A stretch of DNA of 49,292 bases, taken from assembly GCA_902569865.1 (NCBI GenBank), contig CACFVT010000005.1, forward strand, positions 1-49,292, written 5' to 3'. The translations under genes were made by a program, and so were the position numbers. The DNA is from an uncultured Alphaproteobacteria bacterium (GTDB lineage Bacteria > Pseudomonadota > Alphaproteobacteria > HIMB59 > GCA-002718135). The notes under the pieces were generated by a model. It was not told the origin of the DNA. It did no database searches and saw only the letters and a list, made by a program, of their open reading frames with translations. Of this stretch, positions 37,803 to 48,653 are shown in pieces (position 1 is the stretch's first letter; the number at the start of each line of letters is the position of its first letter).

Positions 37803-38617
37803 TAATTTTTATTAGCTAATATTTTTGCTTTTTTGTAAGCTGACATATAAGTTTTATAAATAATTTTATCTATATTATTATTTTTTAAATTTTTTAAACC
37901 AGCTTCTGTTGTACCCCCTTTAACTGCAATTGATTTTTCTAAATCATATGGTTCTTGTTTTGTCTCTTGCATTAAATAAATAGATCCTAAGATAGTTGTT
38001 AAAACTAATTCTCTAGATTGTTTTTTAGAAAATCCTAATTTCTGTGCAGCCTTTTCAAAAGAATTAATTAATGCATAGACATAACCAGGTCCACTTCCAG
38101 AAACTGCTGTAGCTTTATCAATTTGACTTTCATTATTAAGCCATAATGTTTTTCCAACTTTCAAAAAAAGTTGATTAATAGTTTTTTTATTTTTATTACT
38201 TAAGTTATTAGTTGAAACAAAGCACGATATGCCATTTCTAATTAGGGCTGGCATATTTGGCATTATTCTGACAAATTGATTTGCATTTTTAAGGCGTTTT
38301 TGAAAAAAAATTATTTTTTTTCCCGCAATAATGCTACTTATTATTGAATTTTTTTTAAATTCAAAATCTTTATATTCAGATAAAACTCTATGAGCAATTT
38401 GTGGTTTAACTGCAAAAATAATTATATCAAATTTATTTATTTCTTTTTGTATTGGTGCTTTATTTAGAATGTCAATTTTCTTATTATTAAATTTATTTTT
38501 TAATTTTTTAAAATTGAACGGATCTACAACTGTAAAAGAATATGAATTTAAATTTAACCAAGACTTAACTAATGCAGTGCCCATGTGGCCACATCCTACT
38601 AATAAAACTTTATTCAT
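37802..38617 (-). CDS. proC: Pyrroline-5-carboxylate reductase
   Basis: VGCGHMGTALVKSWL, VRIMPNMPALIRNGISCF, AVSGSGPGYVYALINSFEKAA, VKGGTTEAGLK. Confidence 0.95.
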   Translation of the reverse strand: MNKVLLVGCGHMGTALVKSWLNLNSYSFTVVDPFNFKKLKNKFNNKKIDILNKAPIQKEINKFDIIIFAVKPQIAHRVLSEYKDFEFKKNSIISSIIAGKKIIFFQKRLKNANQFVRIMPNMPALIRNGISCFVSTNNLSNKNKKTINQLFLKVGKTLWLNNESQIDKATAVSGSGPGYVYALINSFEKAAQKLGFSKKQSRELVLTTILGSIYLMQETKQEPYDLEKSIAVKGGTTEAGLKNLKNNNIDKIIYKTYMSAYKKAKILANKN

Positions 38618-38660
38618 AATTTATTATTAATTATACTTTTTAAAAAAAATATATAGTTTT

Positions 38661-39149
38661 TTAGGCTGAACCAATAACTTCAAAGTTAGTAAATTCTAAG
38701 GACTCTAAAGGTTCAATATCATGAAATAGCGTCTGCTGGAATGATGGGTAATATTTTTCACATTCATATATTGAAATATCAACTAAATTTTCTAATTTTT
38801 TATGTAAAAAATCACTATCTGAATCAGACAAAATAGTATGACGAAATGCAGGAATTCCATTTTTACTTGTAATATCAAAATGACCTAGCCATAGTTTTTC
38901 ATTTATTAAACCAATTAATTCATAAGCTTTAATAATTTTGGATTGAGGATATTTTAAATCAAAAGTTATAGTGAAACTTATAGCTCTTATATTTTCAGAC
39001 CATGTGAAATACAGTCTATATTGACACCATTTTGAGTCAATATCGGCAACTAATTCATAATCATCTGCTCTACTAAAACTCCAATTCTTCTCATAAATAA
39101 CGTCCTCAACTATATCTATTGGATTTAAATGTATATTTTCAATATCCAT
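38661..39149 (-). CDS. YbjN domain-containing protein
   Basis: IDIVEDVIYEKNWSFSRADDYELVADIDSKWCQYRLYFTWSE..LNEKLWLGHFDI pattern. Confidence 0.82.
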   Translation of the reverse strand: MDIENIHLNPIDIVEDVIYEKNWSFSRADDYELVADIDSKWCQYRLYFTWSENIRAISFTITFDLKYPQSKIIKAYELIGLINEKLWLGHFDITSKNGIPAFRHTILSDSDSDFLHKKLENLVDISIYECEKYYPSFQQTLFHDIEPLESLEFTNFEVIGSA

Positions 39150-39255
39150 ACTTTATCTAGTATTTTATTTTTATTAACTACTAGATGTAGTCTTACTAAA
39201 TTAGTATGATGTTTCGCAAGTTAAATAAGTAAATTAAGGTAAAAAATGTGAATAA

Positions 39256-39537
39256 TTAAGGTTTTTTAGTCTTTTTTTTTCTTGGAGTAGTTTTTTTCTT
39301 TTTTTTAGTACTTGTTTTCCTAGTATTTTTTAATTTTTCATTATCAATTATTGATTTTTGGACAATTCTTTTAAGAGAATCAAATTCATCTCTTTTAACA
39401 AGATTCATTTTATTAATAACTTTATCAACCCTTAAAGAAACCATTGTTTCAATTTCTTTTCTTAGGCTTGATAAGGTACTCATTGCATCAACGGCAAATT
39501 TTGATAAATCTGATAAAATTCTGCTTTTATTAACCAT
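39256..39537 (-). CDS. ubiK: UbiK/BMFP-family accessory protein
   Basis: SRILSDLSKFAVDAMSTLSSLRKEIETMVSLRVDKVINKMNLVKRDEFD, with a Lys/Thr-rich tail. Confidence 0.75.
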   Translation of the reverse strand: MVNKSRILSDLSKFAVDAMSTLSSLRKEIETMVSLRVDKVINKMNLVKRDEFDSLKRIVQKSIIDNEKLKNTRKTSTKKKKKTTPRKKKTKKP

Positions 39538-39562
39538 AATATAGTAACCTATTTAAAATATA

Positions 39563-40339
39563 ATGATTTTAATTCAACCTTCAATAGATCCCATAATTAT
39601 TTCTTTAGGATTTATAGATATTCGTTGGTATAGCATTTCATACATCTTAGCTTTTGTTTTTGGATCAATATTAATTAAGCAATTTAATAGAAAGTCATAT
39701 AATTTACTTTCAAATGTTCAAATTGATAGATTTTTTATTTGGGCAGTTATAGGTGTAATAATTGGAGGCAGAATAGGTTATGTGCTTTTTTATCAAACAA
39801 ATTTATTATTTTTAAAACCTTTATATATATTTGAAATATGGAAAGGAGGTATGTCATTTCACGGAGGATTAATTGGCATAATCTTTTCAATCTATCTTTT
39901 TTCAATAAAAAATAGTGTTAAATTTTTTTATTTGTCAGATTTAGTTTCAATAGTTGCGCCTATTGGTTTGTTCTTAGGTAGAATGTCTAATTTTATAAAC
40001 ACAGAATTATATGGCAGAGTTACAGATTTTCCTTTTGCAATTATTTACCCTGAAATTGATAATAATCCAAGACATCCTTCACAATTATACGAATCATTTT
40101 TTGAAGGAATATTTTTATTTTTTATTTTATTTGTTTACTTCAATAGTAATCCAAAAAAATATTTGATAGGAAACATAAGTGCATTATTTTTAATTATATA
40201 TTCAATTTTTAGATTTTTAATTGAGTATTTAAGAGAGCCTGATTTACACTTGGGTTTATTTTTTAATTACTTCACTATGGGACAGCTTTTATGTATCCCC
40301 CTATTTTTTGCTGGTTTGATAATTTTATTTCGTAAATGA
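39563..40339 (+). CDS. lgt: Prolipoprotein diacylglyceryl transferase
   Basis: IRWYSISYILAF, KGGMSFHGGLIG, GRMSNFINTELYGRVTDFPFAI, RHPSQLYE. Confidence 0.96.
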   Translation: MILIQPSIDPIIISLGFIDIRWYSISYILAFVFGSILIKQFNRKSYNLLSNVQIDRFFIWAVIGVIIGGRIGYVLFYQTNLLFLKPLYIFEIWKGGMSFHGGLIGIIFSIYLFSIKNSVKFFYLSDLVSIVAPIGLFLGRMSNFINTELYGRVTDFPFAIIYPEIDNNPRHPSQLYESFFEGIFLFFILFVYFNSNPKKYLIGNISALFLIIYSIFRFLIEYLREPDLHLGLFFNYFTMGQLLCIPLFFAGLIILFRK

Positions 40340-41382
40340 AAATTAAAGAAATAATTATTTCAGAAATTAAAAAAAATAAGAAAATTGACGTTAGTAAGTT
40401 TATAGAATTTTGTCTGTATGGAGATGATGGGTATTATATTAAAAATGATGCAATAGGGGCAAAAAATGATTTTATAACTTCTCCTGAAATATCTCAAATG
40501 TTTGGAGAAATGCTTGCTGTTTTTTTAATAAATTACTGGAATAAAAATATTAAGAAGGAATTTAATTTAATTGAATTAGGACCAGGGACAGGAACTTTAA
40601 TTGTTGATATTTTACGAACGGCAGCTGAAAATAAAAAATTTCTTAATGAAATTAATCTTACGCTTATAGAAAAAAATAAAAATTTAATAATTAAACAAAA
40701 AAATAATTTACGTAATATAAATTTTTATTCAGCTAACTGGGCTAAAGATATTGATATCAAGAAAAATAATAGGCCTTCGATTATATATTCTAATGAATTC
40801 TTTGACTGCTTTCCAATTAGACAATTTTATAAAAAAAATAAATGGTATGAAAAATATATAAAATATAATGAAACACAAAAAATATTTAATTTCATATCGG
40901 AAGAGGTTGATAATATAAAAATTTTAGATAAACTAGAGAAATTTAATGATGTAGCTGTTGCAGAAATTTCAGATGCTAGAAAAAAATATTTTGAATTAGT
41001 ATGTAAACATATAAAAAAAAATAGTGGAGTTTGCATAACTATTGATTATGGTTATAGAGAACCGCCTAAATATTTCTCTTTACAAACAATTTATAATCAT
41101 AACAAAACCCATTTATTCGAAAATTTAGGGAATCAAGATATTACAGCTCATGTAAATTTTGATGAATTAATGAGTATTGCTTATAAATACGAATTAAAAA
41201 TAGACTTATTCTGTAATCAAAAAGATTTTTTAAATGGTTGTGGCTTAAAAGAAAGAAAAGAGGAATTACAAAAAAATAAAAATGAAAAAACTTTTAAAAA
41301 AATAGAATTAGATTATCAGCGTCTAACAAATAAATCTCAAATGGGAGAAATTTTCAAAGTTTTAGTAATTTCATGTCTTTAA
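40336..41382 (+). CDS. SAM-dependent methyltransferase (MidA/NDUFAF7 family)
   Basis: GDDGYYIKNDAIGAKNDFITSPEISQMFGEM, IELGPGTGTLIVDILR, YSNEFFDCFPIRQF. Confidence 0.92.
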   Translation: MKIKEIIISEIKKNKKIDVSKFIEFCLYGDDGYYIKNDAIGAKNDFITSPEISQMFGEMLAVFLINYWNKNIKKEFNLIELGPGTGTLIVDILRTAAENKKFLNEINLTLIEKNKNLIIKQKNNLRNINFYSANWAKDIDIKKNNRPSIIYSNEFFDCFPIRQFYKKNKWYEKYIKYNETQKIFNFISEEVDNIKILDKLEKFNDVAVAEISDARKKYFELVCKHIKKNSGVCITIDYGYREPPKYFSLQTIYNHNKTHLFENLGNQDITAHVNFDELMSIAYKYELKIDLFCNQKDFLNGCGLKERKEELQKNKNEKTFKKIELDYQRLTNKSQMGEIFKVLVISCL

Positions 41383-42137
41383 ATAAAAATTATTATAGTA
41401 TTAAAAACAGCAAAATAAATCATGGTTTTTTTAACAGGTTGTATGGTTTCTCTAAAAAAGAATTTAAATCTTTAAATTGCAGTTTATCTAATGGAGACAA
41501 TAAAAAACTAGTTTATAAAAATAGACTTAAAGCCTTAAGACAATTAAAATTACACAAAAAAAAATTAATATTGGTTAATCAAATCCATTCTTCTAAAGTA
41601 ATTAAAATTACAAAATCTAATCTTAATAAAAAAATAGAAGCTGATGGAATAATTACTTCCTTAAGTAATGTGGTCTTAGGAATATTAACTGCTGATTGTG
41701 CTCCAATTTTTATCTATGATAATAAAGCTAGATTTGTATGCTGTTTACATTCAGGTTGGAAAGGAGCATTAAAAAATATTTCTAAAAATGCAATAAAACT
41801 ATTTGATAACCAAAATATTGATAGAGGAAATCTAACTGCTATAATTGGGCCTTGTTTAGGGGCAAAAAATTATGAAGTGGATAGAAGTTTTAAAAAAAAA
41901 TTCTGTAAAAAAAATTCTAGTTATTCAAGATTTTTTAGAAAAAAAAATAATATGAAATATTTTTTTAATCTTAGAGGATTAATAAAGTATCAATTAAAAG
42001 AATTGGGTTTAAAAAAAATACATAATGTTAATTTGGATACTTATTCAAACAAAAGTCTATTTTTTAGTTATCGAAGATCTTTCCACAATGATAAAAAAAC
42101 TACTGGAAGGCTGATTAATTTGATCTCAATTACTTAA
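41373..42137 (+). CDS. pgeF: Laccase-domain (YfiH/PgeF) protein
   Basis: NQIHSSKVI, EADGIITSLSNVVLGILTADCAPIFIYD, CCLHSGWKGALKNI, IGPCLGAKNYEV. Confidence 0.92.
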   Translation: MSLNKNYYSIKNSKINHGFFNRLYGFSKKEFKSLNCSLSNGDNKKLVYKNRLKALRQLKLHKKKLILVNQIHSSKVIKITKSNLNKKIEADGIITSLSNVVLGILTADCAPIFIYDNKARFVCCLHSGWKGALKNISKNAIKLFDNQNIDRGNLTAIIGPCLGAKNYEVDRSFKKKFCKKNSSYSRFFRKKNNMKYFFNLRGLIKYQLKELGLKKIHNVNLDTYSNKSLFFSYRRSFHNDKKTTGRLINLISIT

Positions 42138-42181
42138 TGGTTGATCTATTTATATACTTATATATTGATAAAAAATATTAA

Positions 42182-43117
42182 ATGAAGATTATTGCCTGCA
42201 ATAGTAATAAAATTTTAGCTGAAGCAATTTGCTCATATATTGGTGTAGATTTGGCAAATACCTCACTTAGAAGATTCGCAGATAGAGAAATATTCGTTGA
42301 AATTAATGAAAATATTAGAGGAGAAGATGTTTTTATAATTCAATCAACATCACATCCAGCGAATGATCATCTTATGGAATTGTTGATTACAATCGATGCA
42401 GCTAAAAGGGGTTCGGCAAAAAGAATCACTGCCGTTATTCCTTATTATGGATATGCTCGTCAAGATAGGAAAACAGGACCTCGCACACCCATTACTGCAA
42501 AACTTGTGGCAAATTTAATAACTTCAGCTGGAGCTCATCGAGTTTTAACAATGGATTTACATGCAGGGCAAATACAAGGTTTTTTTGATATTCCCCTAGA
42601 TAATATTTTTTCAGCTCCACCAATCATAAAAGATATGAAAGAAAAATTCTCAAAGAATTCTAATTTAGTCATTGCTTCTCCAGATGTTGGTGGTGTTGTG
42701 AGAGCTAGAGCTTTTGCTAAAAGGTTAAATGCTGGTTTAGCAATTGCTGATAAAAGAAGAGAAAAAGCTGGAGAGTCTGAAGTAATGAATATTATCGGTG
42801 ATGTAAAGGGAAAGACATGTATTTTATTAGATGATATTGCTGACTCTGCTGGCACTTTATGTAATGCAGCAACAGCTCTTAAAGATAGTGGTGCTATGGA
42901 AATATATTCATATATATCACATGGAGTCTTATCAGGTGAGGCTTTAAATAGAATTGAAAATTCAACTATCAAAGAGCTAGTCCTAACAGATAGTATTGAG
43001 GCATCAAATGAGGTTAAAAATACAAAAAATATTAGACATATCAGTATTGCTCCTTTAATGGGAGAGGCCATAAAAAGGATCAACAGTGATTCATCTGTTT
43101 CAGCCCTTTTTGATTAA
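42182..43117 (+). CDS. prs: Ribose-phosphate pyrophosphokinase
   Basis: [64 protein letters not shown]. Confidence 0.97.
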   Translation: MKIIACNSNKILAEAICSYIGVDLANTSLRRFADREIFVEINENIRGEDVFIIQSTSHPANDHLMELLITIDAAKRGSAKRITAVIPYYGYARQDRKTGPRTPITAKLVANLITSAGAHRVLTMDLHAGQIQGFFDIPLDNIFSAPPIIKDMKEKFSKNSNLVIASPDVGGVVRARAFAKRLNAGLAIADKRREKAGESEVMNIIGDVKGKTCILLDDIADSAGTLCNAATALKDSGAMEIYSYISHGVLSGEALNRIENSTIKELVLTDSIEASNEVKNTKNIRHISIAPLMGEAIKRINSDSSVSALFD

Positions 43118-43136
43118 AAACTAAAAAAACTTAGGT

Positions 43137-43826
43137 ATGGAAAAATATAAGGTAATTTATAGATCTAAAGAAACTGGTTCTACACACTCTTTAATTAACA
43201 AAGGTATGATACCAGGAATAGTATATGGCAAGGGTACAGAGCCTATAAAGATTGCATTTGAAAATAAAATACTTTTAAAATTAATGGATACTGGTTCTTT
43301 TTATTCTACAATTCTTGATATTGATATTGATGGAAAATCTGAAAAGGTACTTCCTAAACAATTACAATACCACCCAGTAACTGATAAATTAATTCACTTT
43401 GATTTTTTGCGCGTTCAAGATGACACAAAAGTTACCGTTGAGGTTCCTGTTGAATTTTTAAACCAAGAAACTTGTCCTGGACTTAAAAAAGGAGGTGTTC
43501 TTAATTTAGTTAGACGTGAAGTGGAGCTGAGCTGTAATGCTAATAACATACCTAATAAACTCCAATTCGATCTTATTGAAAGTGAAATTGGAGATTCAAT
43601 CAAAATAAGTAATATAGAACTGCCTGATGGAGTTATACCAACGATAACAGAAAGAGACTTTGTTGTTGCTACTTTAGTGCCGCCTACAGTAGAAGTTGAA
43701 ACGAAACCAGCTGAAGAAGAAGCAGAAGAAACTACTGATGATTCTAAAGAAGAAAAGCCTGAAGATAAAAAAGAAGAAAATAAAGAAGACTCTAAAAAAG
43801 AAGACTCTAAAGAAGAATCTAAATAA
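43137..43826 (+). CDS. rplY: 50S ribosomal protein L25/general stress protein Ctc, with a Lys/Glu/Asp-rich C-terminal tail
   Basis: GMIPGIVYGKGTEPIKIAFE, HPVTDKLIHFDFLRV, GGVLNLVRREVELSCNANNIPNKL. Confidence 0.95.
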   Translation: MEKYKVIYRSKETGSTHSLINKGMIPGIVYGKGTEPIKIAFENKILLKLMDTGSFYSTILDIDIDGKSEKVLPKQLQYHPVTDKLIHFDFLRVQDDTKVTVEVPVEFLNQETCPGLKKGGVLNLVRREVELSCNANNIPNKLQFDLIESEIGDSIKISNIELPDGVIPTITERDFVVATLVPPTVEVETKPAEEEAEETTDDSKEEKPEDKKEENKEDSKKEDSKEESK

Positions 43827-43844
43827 AATACTTTATAAATAATT

Positions 43845-44405
43845 ATGTTTTTAATATGTGGTCTGGGAAATCCAGGTAAACAATACATTAATACAAGACA
43901 CAATATTGGATTTAACCTAATCGATAAACTTGAAAGCTTTTATAATTTTGAACCATTTAAAAAAGACACTAAAAAAGAAATTTTCAAAGGTATTATTGCT
44001 AATAATTCATGTTTATTAATGAAACCTCTAAATTTTATGAATTTATCAGGACAACCAATTAGGGATGTAATTAGTTTTTATAAAATAGAAAAAAATAAAA
44101 TATTTATAATTCACGATGATTTAGACTTAGAATTAGGTAAGGTTAAAATAAAATTTGGTGGAGGTAATGGCGGTCATAATGGTCTTTCCAGTATTGATGA
44201 AATGATTGGTAATGATTATTATAGGATTCGTGTAGGTATTGATCATCCAGGAATGAAAGATTTAGTTTCAAACTATGTGTTAAATAAATTTAATTCAGAT
44301 GAAATAGAAAAGATTGATACTCAACTTGATAATATAACAAAAAACTTTGAGACACTATTAAATGATACGAGCCTTTTTTTAACAAAATTGGCTGAAGGAA
44401 AATAA
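43845..44405 (+). CDS. pth: Peptidyl-tRNA hydrolase
   Basis: CGLGNPGKQYINTRHNIGFNLID, KPLNFMNLSGQPI, IHDDLDLELGKVKIKFGGGNGGHNGLSSID. Confidence 0.97.
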   Translation: MFLICGLGNPGKQYINTRHNIGFNLIDKLESFYNFEPFKKDTKKEIFKGIIANNSCLLMKPLNFMNLSGQPIRDVISFYKIEKNKIFIIHDDLDLELGKVKIKFGGGNGGHNGLSSIDEMIGNDYYRIRVGIDHPGMKDLVSNYVLNKFNSDEIEKIDTQLDNITKNFETLLNDTSLFLTKLAEGK

Positions 44406-45505
44406 TGGGCTTTAAATGTGGTATTATTGGATTGCCCAATGTTGGTAAGTCAACATTATTTAATGCCTTAACTGAATCAAACAAAGCAGAGGCAGCAAAT
44501 TATCCTTTTGCTACTATTGAGCCAAATGTGGGAAGGGTTGCTGTTCCAGATCCAAGATTAGAAATATTAGGTAAGATGGGTAAAAGTGAAAAAATAATTC
44601 CTTCTTATATGGATTTTGTTGATATCGCTGGACTAGTAAAGGGTGCATCTAAAGGAGAAGGTCTAGGTAATAAATTTTTAGGTCATATACGTGAAGTAGA
44701 TGCTATTGCTCATGTAGTGCGATGTTTTAAAGATGATAATGTTACACATGTATCTAATAATATTAATCCTTTGAGTGATATTGAGACAATCAATACTGAG
44801 CTTCAATTATCAGATATTGAAACATTAGAAATTAAGAAAAATGCTCTGGAAAAAAAATCAAAAAAAGGAGATAAACTTATTAAAAATCAAATAAGTATAG
44901 TTGAAAAACTTTTAACAAATTTAAGTAATTTAAATTTTTTACAAAATAATGAATACTCCGAAGACGATAATCAATTCATTAATTCGCTAAATCTAATAAC
45001 AATTAAACCAATGCTATATATTTGTAATGTTGATGAAAAATCTGTTCAAAATGGGAATGAGCTTTCTAAAAAAGTTGATGCATATGCAGTGAAATATAAT
45101 CATAATTCAGTTATTATTTCTGCATCAATTGAATTTCAAATTGCGGAATTAGAAAACAAAGAAGAAAAACTTGAAATGATTAGGGAGATGGGATTAAATG
45201 ATACAACACTTACTAAGGTAGTCAAAAGTGGTTATAATCTTCTAAATCTAATTAACTACTTCACTTGTGGACCCAAAGAAACACGTTCTTGGACAATAAA
45301 TAAAAATACCTTAGCGCCGCAAGCTGCTGGTAAAATACATACTGATTTTGAAAAAGGTTTTATTAGAGCTGAAACTATATCTTATGAAGACTTTTTAAAA
45401 TATAATGGAGAGGCTGGTAGTAGAGATGCCGGAAAGTTAAGGCAGGAAGGAAAGGATTATACTGTTCAAGATGGGGATGTAATGCATTTCCTCTTTAATG
45501 TTTAA
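44405..45505 (+). CDS. ychF: Redox-regulated ATPase YchF
   Basis: GIIGLPNVGKSTLFNALT, YPFATIEPNVGRVAVPD, DIAGLVKGASKGEGLGNKFL, C-terminal TGS-like region. Confidence 0.97.
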   Translation: MGFKCGIIGLPNVGKSTLFNALTESNKAEAANYPFATIEPNVGRVAVPDPRLEILGKMGKSEKIIPSYMDFVDIAGLVKGASKGEGLGNKFLGHIREVDAIAHVVRCFKDDNVTHVSNNINPLSDIETINTELQLSDIETLEIKKNALEKKSKKGDKLIKNQISIVEKLLTNLSNLNFLQNNEYSEDDNQFINSLNLITIKPMLYICNVDEKSVQNGNELSKKVDAYAVKYNHNSVIISASIEFQIAELENKEEKLEMIREMGLNDTTLTKVVKSGYNLLNLINYFTCGPKETRSWTINKNTLAPQAAGKIHTDFEKGFIRAETISYEDFLKYNGEAGSRDAGKLRQEGKDYTVQDGDVMHFLFNV

Positions 45506-46254
45506 TCAACTTCTCTCCAGAGTTTATTTTTAACAAAATAAATAAATGTACCTAAAACTAAAAAAAACAATATAACTTTAATTCCGAGATTTTTTCTTAC
45601 TTCTAGTTCAGGTTCAGCTGCCCATTTCAAAAAAGTAACTACATCCTCTGTAAGTTGTTTGGCGTTATTATCTGTGCCATCATCATAATCAACACTTCCA
45701 TCATATATAGGTTGTGGCATAGATATTTGGTTACCCCCTACCCATTTATTATAATACATTCCATCGCCTATTTCCATTCCTTCAGGTGGTTCTTCATAGC
45801 CAAGAATAAAATTATAAATATAATCTTCACCATATTTTCTAGCTTTTGTTATTACACTTAAATCAGGAGGATAAGCGCCATTATTACTTTGCCTAGCTTC
45901 ATTGTCATTGGCGTAAGGAGAAACAAATCTATCTGCCGGTCTTGCATCTCGATCATACATTTCACCTTCATCATTAGGTCCATCTACAACTGTAAATTCA
46001 GCAGCAATTACTTTCACTTCTGCTTCAGAAAATCCAATATCTCTAAGATCTCTATAATACAATAATTTCATTGAATGACATCCTGAACAAACTTCTTGAT
46101 AAACCTTAAAACCTCTTTGCAGCGCTGCTCTATCAAAAGTACCTGTAATTCCATTAAAAGACCATTTGTGCTTAGGCATTGGCCCTGAATTTGTTTCAAC
46201 AGCAAAGATACTTGTAGATAATAAAAAAAGTAAAATTATAATAATAAATCTCAT
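45502..46254 (-). CDS. petC: Cytochrome c1 (bc1 complex)
   Basis: Heme motif VCSGCHSMK; RPADRFVSPYANDNEARQSNNGAYPPDLSVI; C-terminal TM anchor. Confidence 0.96.
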   Translation of the reverse strand: MRFIIIILLFLLSTSIFAVETNSGPMPKHKWSFNGITGTFDRAALQRGFKVYQEVCSGCHSMKLLYYRDLRDIGFSEAEVKVIAAEFTVVDGPNDEGEMYDRDARPADRFVSPYANDNEARQSNNGAYPPDLSVITKARKYGEDYIYNFILGYEEPPEGMEIGDGMYYNKWVGGNQISMPQPIYDGSVDYDDGTDNNAKQLTEDVVTFLKWAAEPELEVRKNLGIKVILFFLVLGTFIYFVKNKLWREVD

Positions 46255-46257
46255 CGA

Positions 46258-47523
46258 TTAAATAATCTCTTTTTGTACATTCGGTGTAGGGATTTCTTTG
46301 CCACCTCCTAAATAAACATCACTAATCCCTAAAGGAAGACTTTTTGGTGTTTCAATCTTATGTATAAACGGTGTTATGATTAAGAAAAAACCAAAATAAT
46401 AAACAAGACCTATTCTTGCTATTAAGAGGTATAACCCTTCAGCTGGCAACATGCCTACATAACCAAGAATAAAAAAATTAACAAAAAATAACATTACAAA
46501 CCATTTATATATCGGTCTAAAGTTACAACTTCTCACCTTTGATCTATCTAACCAAGGAAGTACAAACAATATTGCAATAGATCCAAACATTAGTAGGACT
46601 CCCCCTAGCTTATCTGGAATTGCTCTCAATATGGCATAAAAAGGAGCTAAATACCAATTAGGAACAATATGAGCAGGTGTTACAAGTGGATCAGCAGGTA
46701 TATAATTGTCGACTTCAGCCATTAAGTTTGGACCGAAAAAAATTACTGCAGAAATTATTACTCCAAAAACACAAAAAGCTAAAGCATCCTTCATAACCAT
46801 ATATGGGAAAAATCTTACTGTGTCATTTTTTGATTTAATATCGATTCCCGCTGGATTGTTTGAGCCATGAACATGGACTGCAGCAACATGTAATCCTACT
46901 ATGCCTAAAATAACAAATGGAAAAACATAATGTAAAGCAAAAAATCTATTTAGAGTAGCATTACCAACTGTGTAGTCTCCCAAAAGCCAAGTTTTTAATC
47001 CTTCACCAATAAAAGGGATAGCACTAAATAAATTTGTAATAACTGTTGCTCCCCAGTAAGACATTTGACCCCATGGCAGCACATATCCCATAAATGCTGT
47101 TGCCATCATTAGAAGATAAATAAAAACTCCAAGTATCCAGTTAAGCTCCCTTGGATATTTATATGAGCCATAATACATACCACGAAGTATATGAATATAT
47201 ACGACAATAAAAAAGAAAGCTGCACCATTAGAATGAATGTAACGAAGGAGCCAACCGAAATTTACATCACGCATAATTCTTTCTACGCTATCAAATGCCA
47301 TATCAGTATGTGGTGTATAATTCATAGCAAGAAAAATTCCACTTACAATCATAACAACAAGTGTAATTGTTGCTAATGCACCAAAGCTCCAAAAATAATT
47401 ACAATTTTTAGGCATTGGATAATCACCATATTCTTTTTCAAAATATGAAATTATTGGAAGCCTAAATTCTATCCAATTTAAAAAAGAATTCTTATATTTT
47501 CTATGCTCTGAATTTCCACGCAT
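46258..47523 (-). CDS. petB: Cytochrome b (bc1 complex)
   Basis: [84 protein letters not shown]. Confidence 0.97.
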   Translation of the reverse strand: MRGNSEHRKYKNSFLNWIEFRLPIISYFEKEYGDYPMPKNCNYFWSFGALATITLVVMIVSGIFLAMNYTPHTDMAFDSVERIMRDVNFGWLLRYIHSNGAAFFFIVVYIHILRGMYYGSYKYPRELNWILGVFIYLLMMATAFMGYVLPWGQMSYWGATVITNLFSAIPFIGEGLKTWLLGDYTVGNATLNRFFALHYVFPFVILGIVGLHVAAVHVHGSNNPAGIDIKSKNDTVRFFPYMVMKDALAFCVFGVIISAVIFFGPNLMAEVDNYIPADPLVTPAHIVPNWYLAPFYAILRAIPDKLGGVLLMFGSIAILFVLPWLDRSKVRSCNFRPIYKWFVMLFFVNFFILGYVGMLPAEGLYLLIARIGLVYYFGFFLIITPFIHKIETPKSLPLGISDVYLGGGKEIPTPNVQKEII

Positions 47524-47525
47524 AA

Positions 47526-48053
47526 TTAACCAATTTTAATAGTTGTCTCATTTAAAAACGAATATGGTGGGACAGGAAGATTGTTTGGGGCAGGACCTTT
47601 ACGTATTCTACCTGATGTGTCATAGTGAGATCCATGACAAGGGCAATACCAACCATTATATTCTCCTTTATTGTCAGTTAACTTTTGACCAAGAGGTACA
47701 CAGCCTAGATGCGTGCATACACCAATTAAAACTAACCATTCTTCTTTTTTTACCCTGTCGATATCTTGTTCTGGATCTATCAAATCTGTAAAGTCAACTT
47801 CTTTAGCTTCTTCAATCTCTTCTTTAGTTCTTTTACGAATAAATACTGGCTTACCTCTCCATTTTACTGTTATACTTTGACCTTCTGCAATAGAACTTAT
47901 ATCTACTTCTGTAGTTCCAAGTGCAAGGGTGTCTTCAGCTGGATTCATGCTTGAAAGAAATGGCCAGATAAACGCTGCAGTACCTAGAGCTCCAATAGAT
48001 ATCGTGCTTAGTTGTAAAAAATCTCTTCTTTTATTATTTGAATTTTTATCCAT
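47526..48053 (-). CDS. petA: Ubiquinol-cytochrome c reductase Rieske iron-sulfur subunit
   Basis: [10 protein letters not shown] and [31 protein letters not shown]-terminal TAT-like [10 protein letters not shown]. Confidence 0.97.
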   Translation of the reverse strand: MDKNSNNKRRDFLQLSTISIGALGTAAFIWPFLSSMNPAEDTLALGTTEVDISSIAEGQSITVKWRGKPVFIRKRTKEEIEEAKEVDFTDLIDPEQDIDRVKKEEWLVLIGVCTHLGCVPLGQKLTDNKGEYNGWYCPCHGSHYDTSGRIRKGPAPNNLPVPPYSFLNETTIKIG

Positions 48054-48146
48054 AAATTGATTTTCTCTTATAGCTTAAATATTAAAATAAATACCAAATT
48101 ATATGTGCCAGCGTGACGCAATCATATAAATACTGTAGAAAGAATT

Positions 48147-48599
48147 ATGAGAATAGCTCTCTATCAGCCAGATATACCTCAAAATACAGGAAATATTTTC
48201 AGACTAGGTGCTTGCCTAGGAGTTTCAGTTGATATTATTGAGCCAACAGGCTTTATTTTTGATGATAAAAGATTCAAAAGAAGTGCAATGGATTATCTTG
48301 ATCACATTGACTATAAAAGACATATTGATTGGCAACATTTTTATGATTGGAAAAAAGAAAACAATTTTAGATTAATTTTAATGACTACCAAAAGTCAGGA
48401 AAGTTTATACAAATTTAAATTTAATCCTTCTGATATTTTATTGTTTGGAAGAGAAAGCGCAGGAGTGCCAAAAAATATTCATAATATAGTTGATCATCGT
48501 TTGAAAATTCCCATGAAAGGTGGAGTCAGATCAATAAATTTAAGTAGTTCAGTTGCTTTAGTATTAGGCGAAGGTCTTCGACAAACTAATCAATTATGA
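48147..48599 (+). CDS. trmL: tRNA (cytidine/uridine-2'-O-)-methyltransferase TrmL
   Basis: SPOUT fold: IALYQPDIPQNTGNIFRLGACLG, LLFGRESAGVP, IPMKGGVRSINLSSSVALVLGE. Confidence 0.95.
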   Translation: MRIALYQPDIPQNTGNIFRLGACLGVSVDIIEPTGFIFDDKRFKRSAMDYLDHIDYKRHIDWQHFYDWKKENNFRLILMTTKSQESLYKFKFNPSDILLFGRESAGVPKNIHNIVDHRLKIPMKGGVRSINLSSSVALVLGEGLRQTNQL

Positions 48600-48653
48600 A
48601 ATAAATATTTATTTTTTTTTATATGTTAAAAAAGATTAAGTAACTAAAAATAA

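Noticed and set aside
42535-43083. 182-aa ORF antisense to prs
   Set aside because: Shadow ORF opposite a clear, conserved gene; no recognisable motif.
43415-43903. 162-aa Ser-rich ORF antisense to rplY
   Set aside because: Arises from reverse-complementing the Lys/Glu-rich L25 tail.
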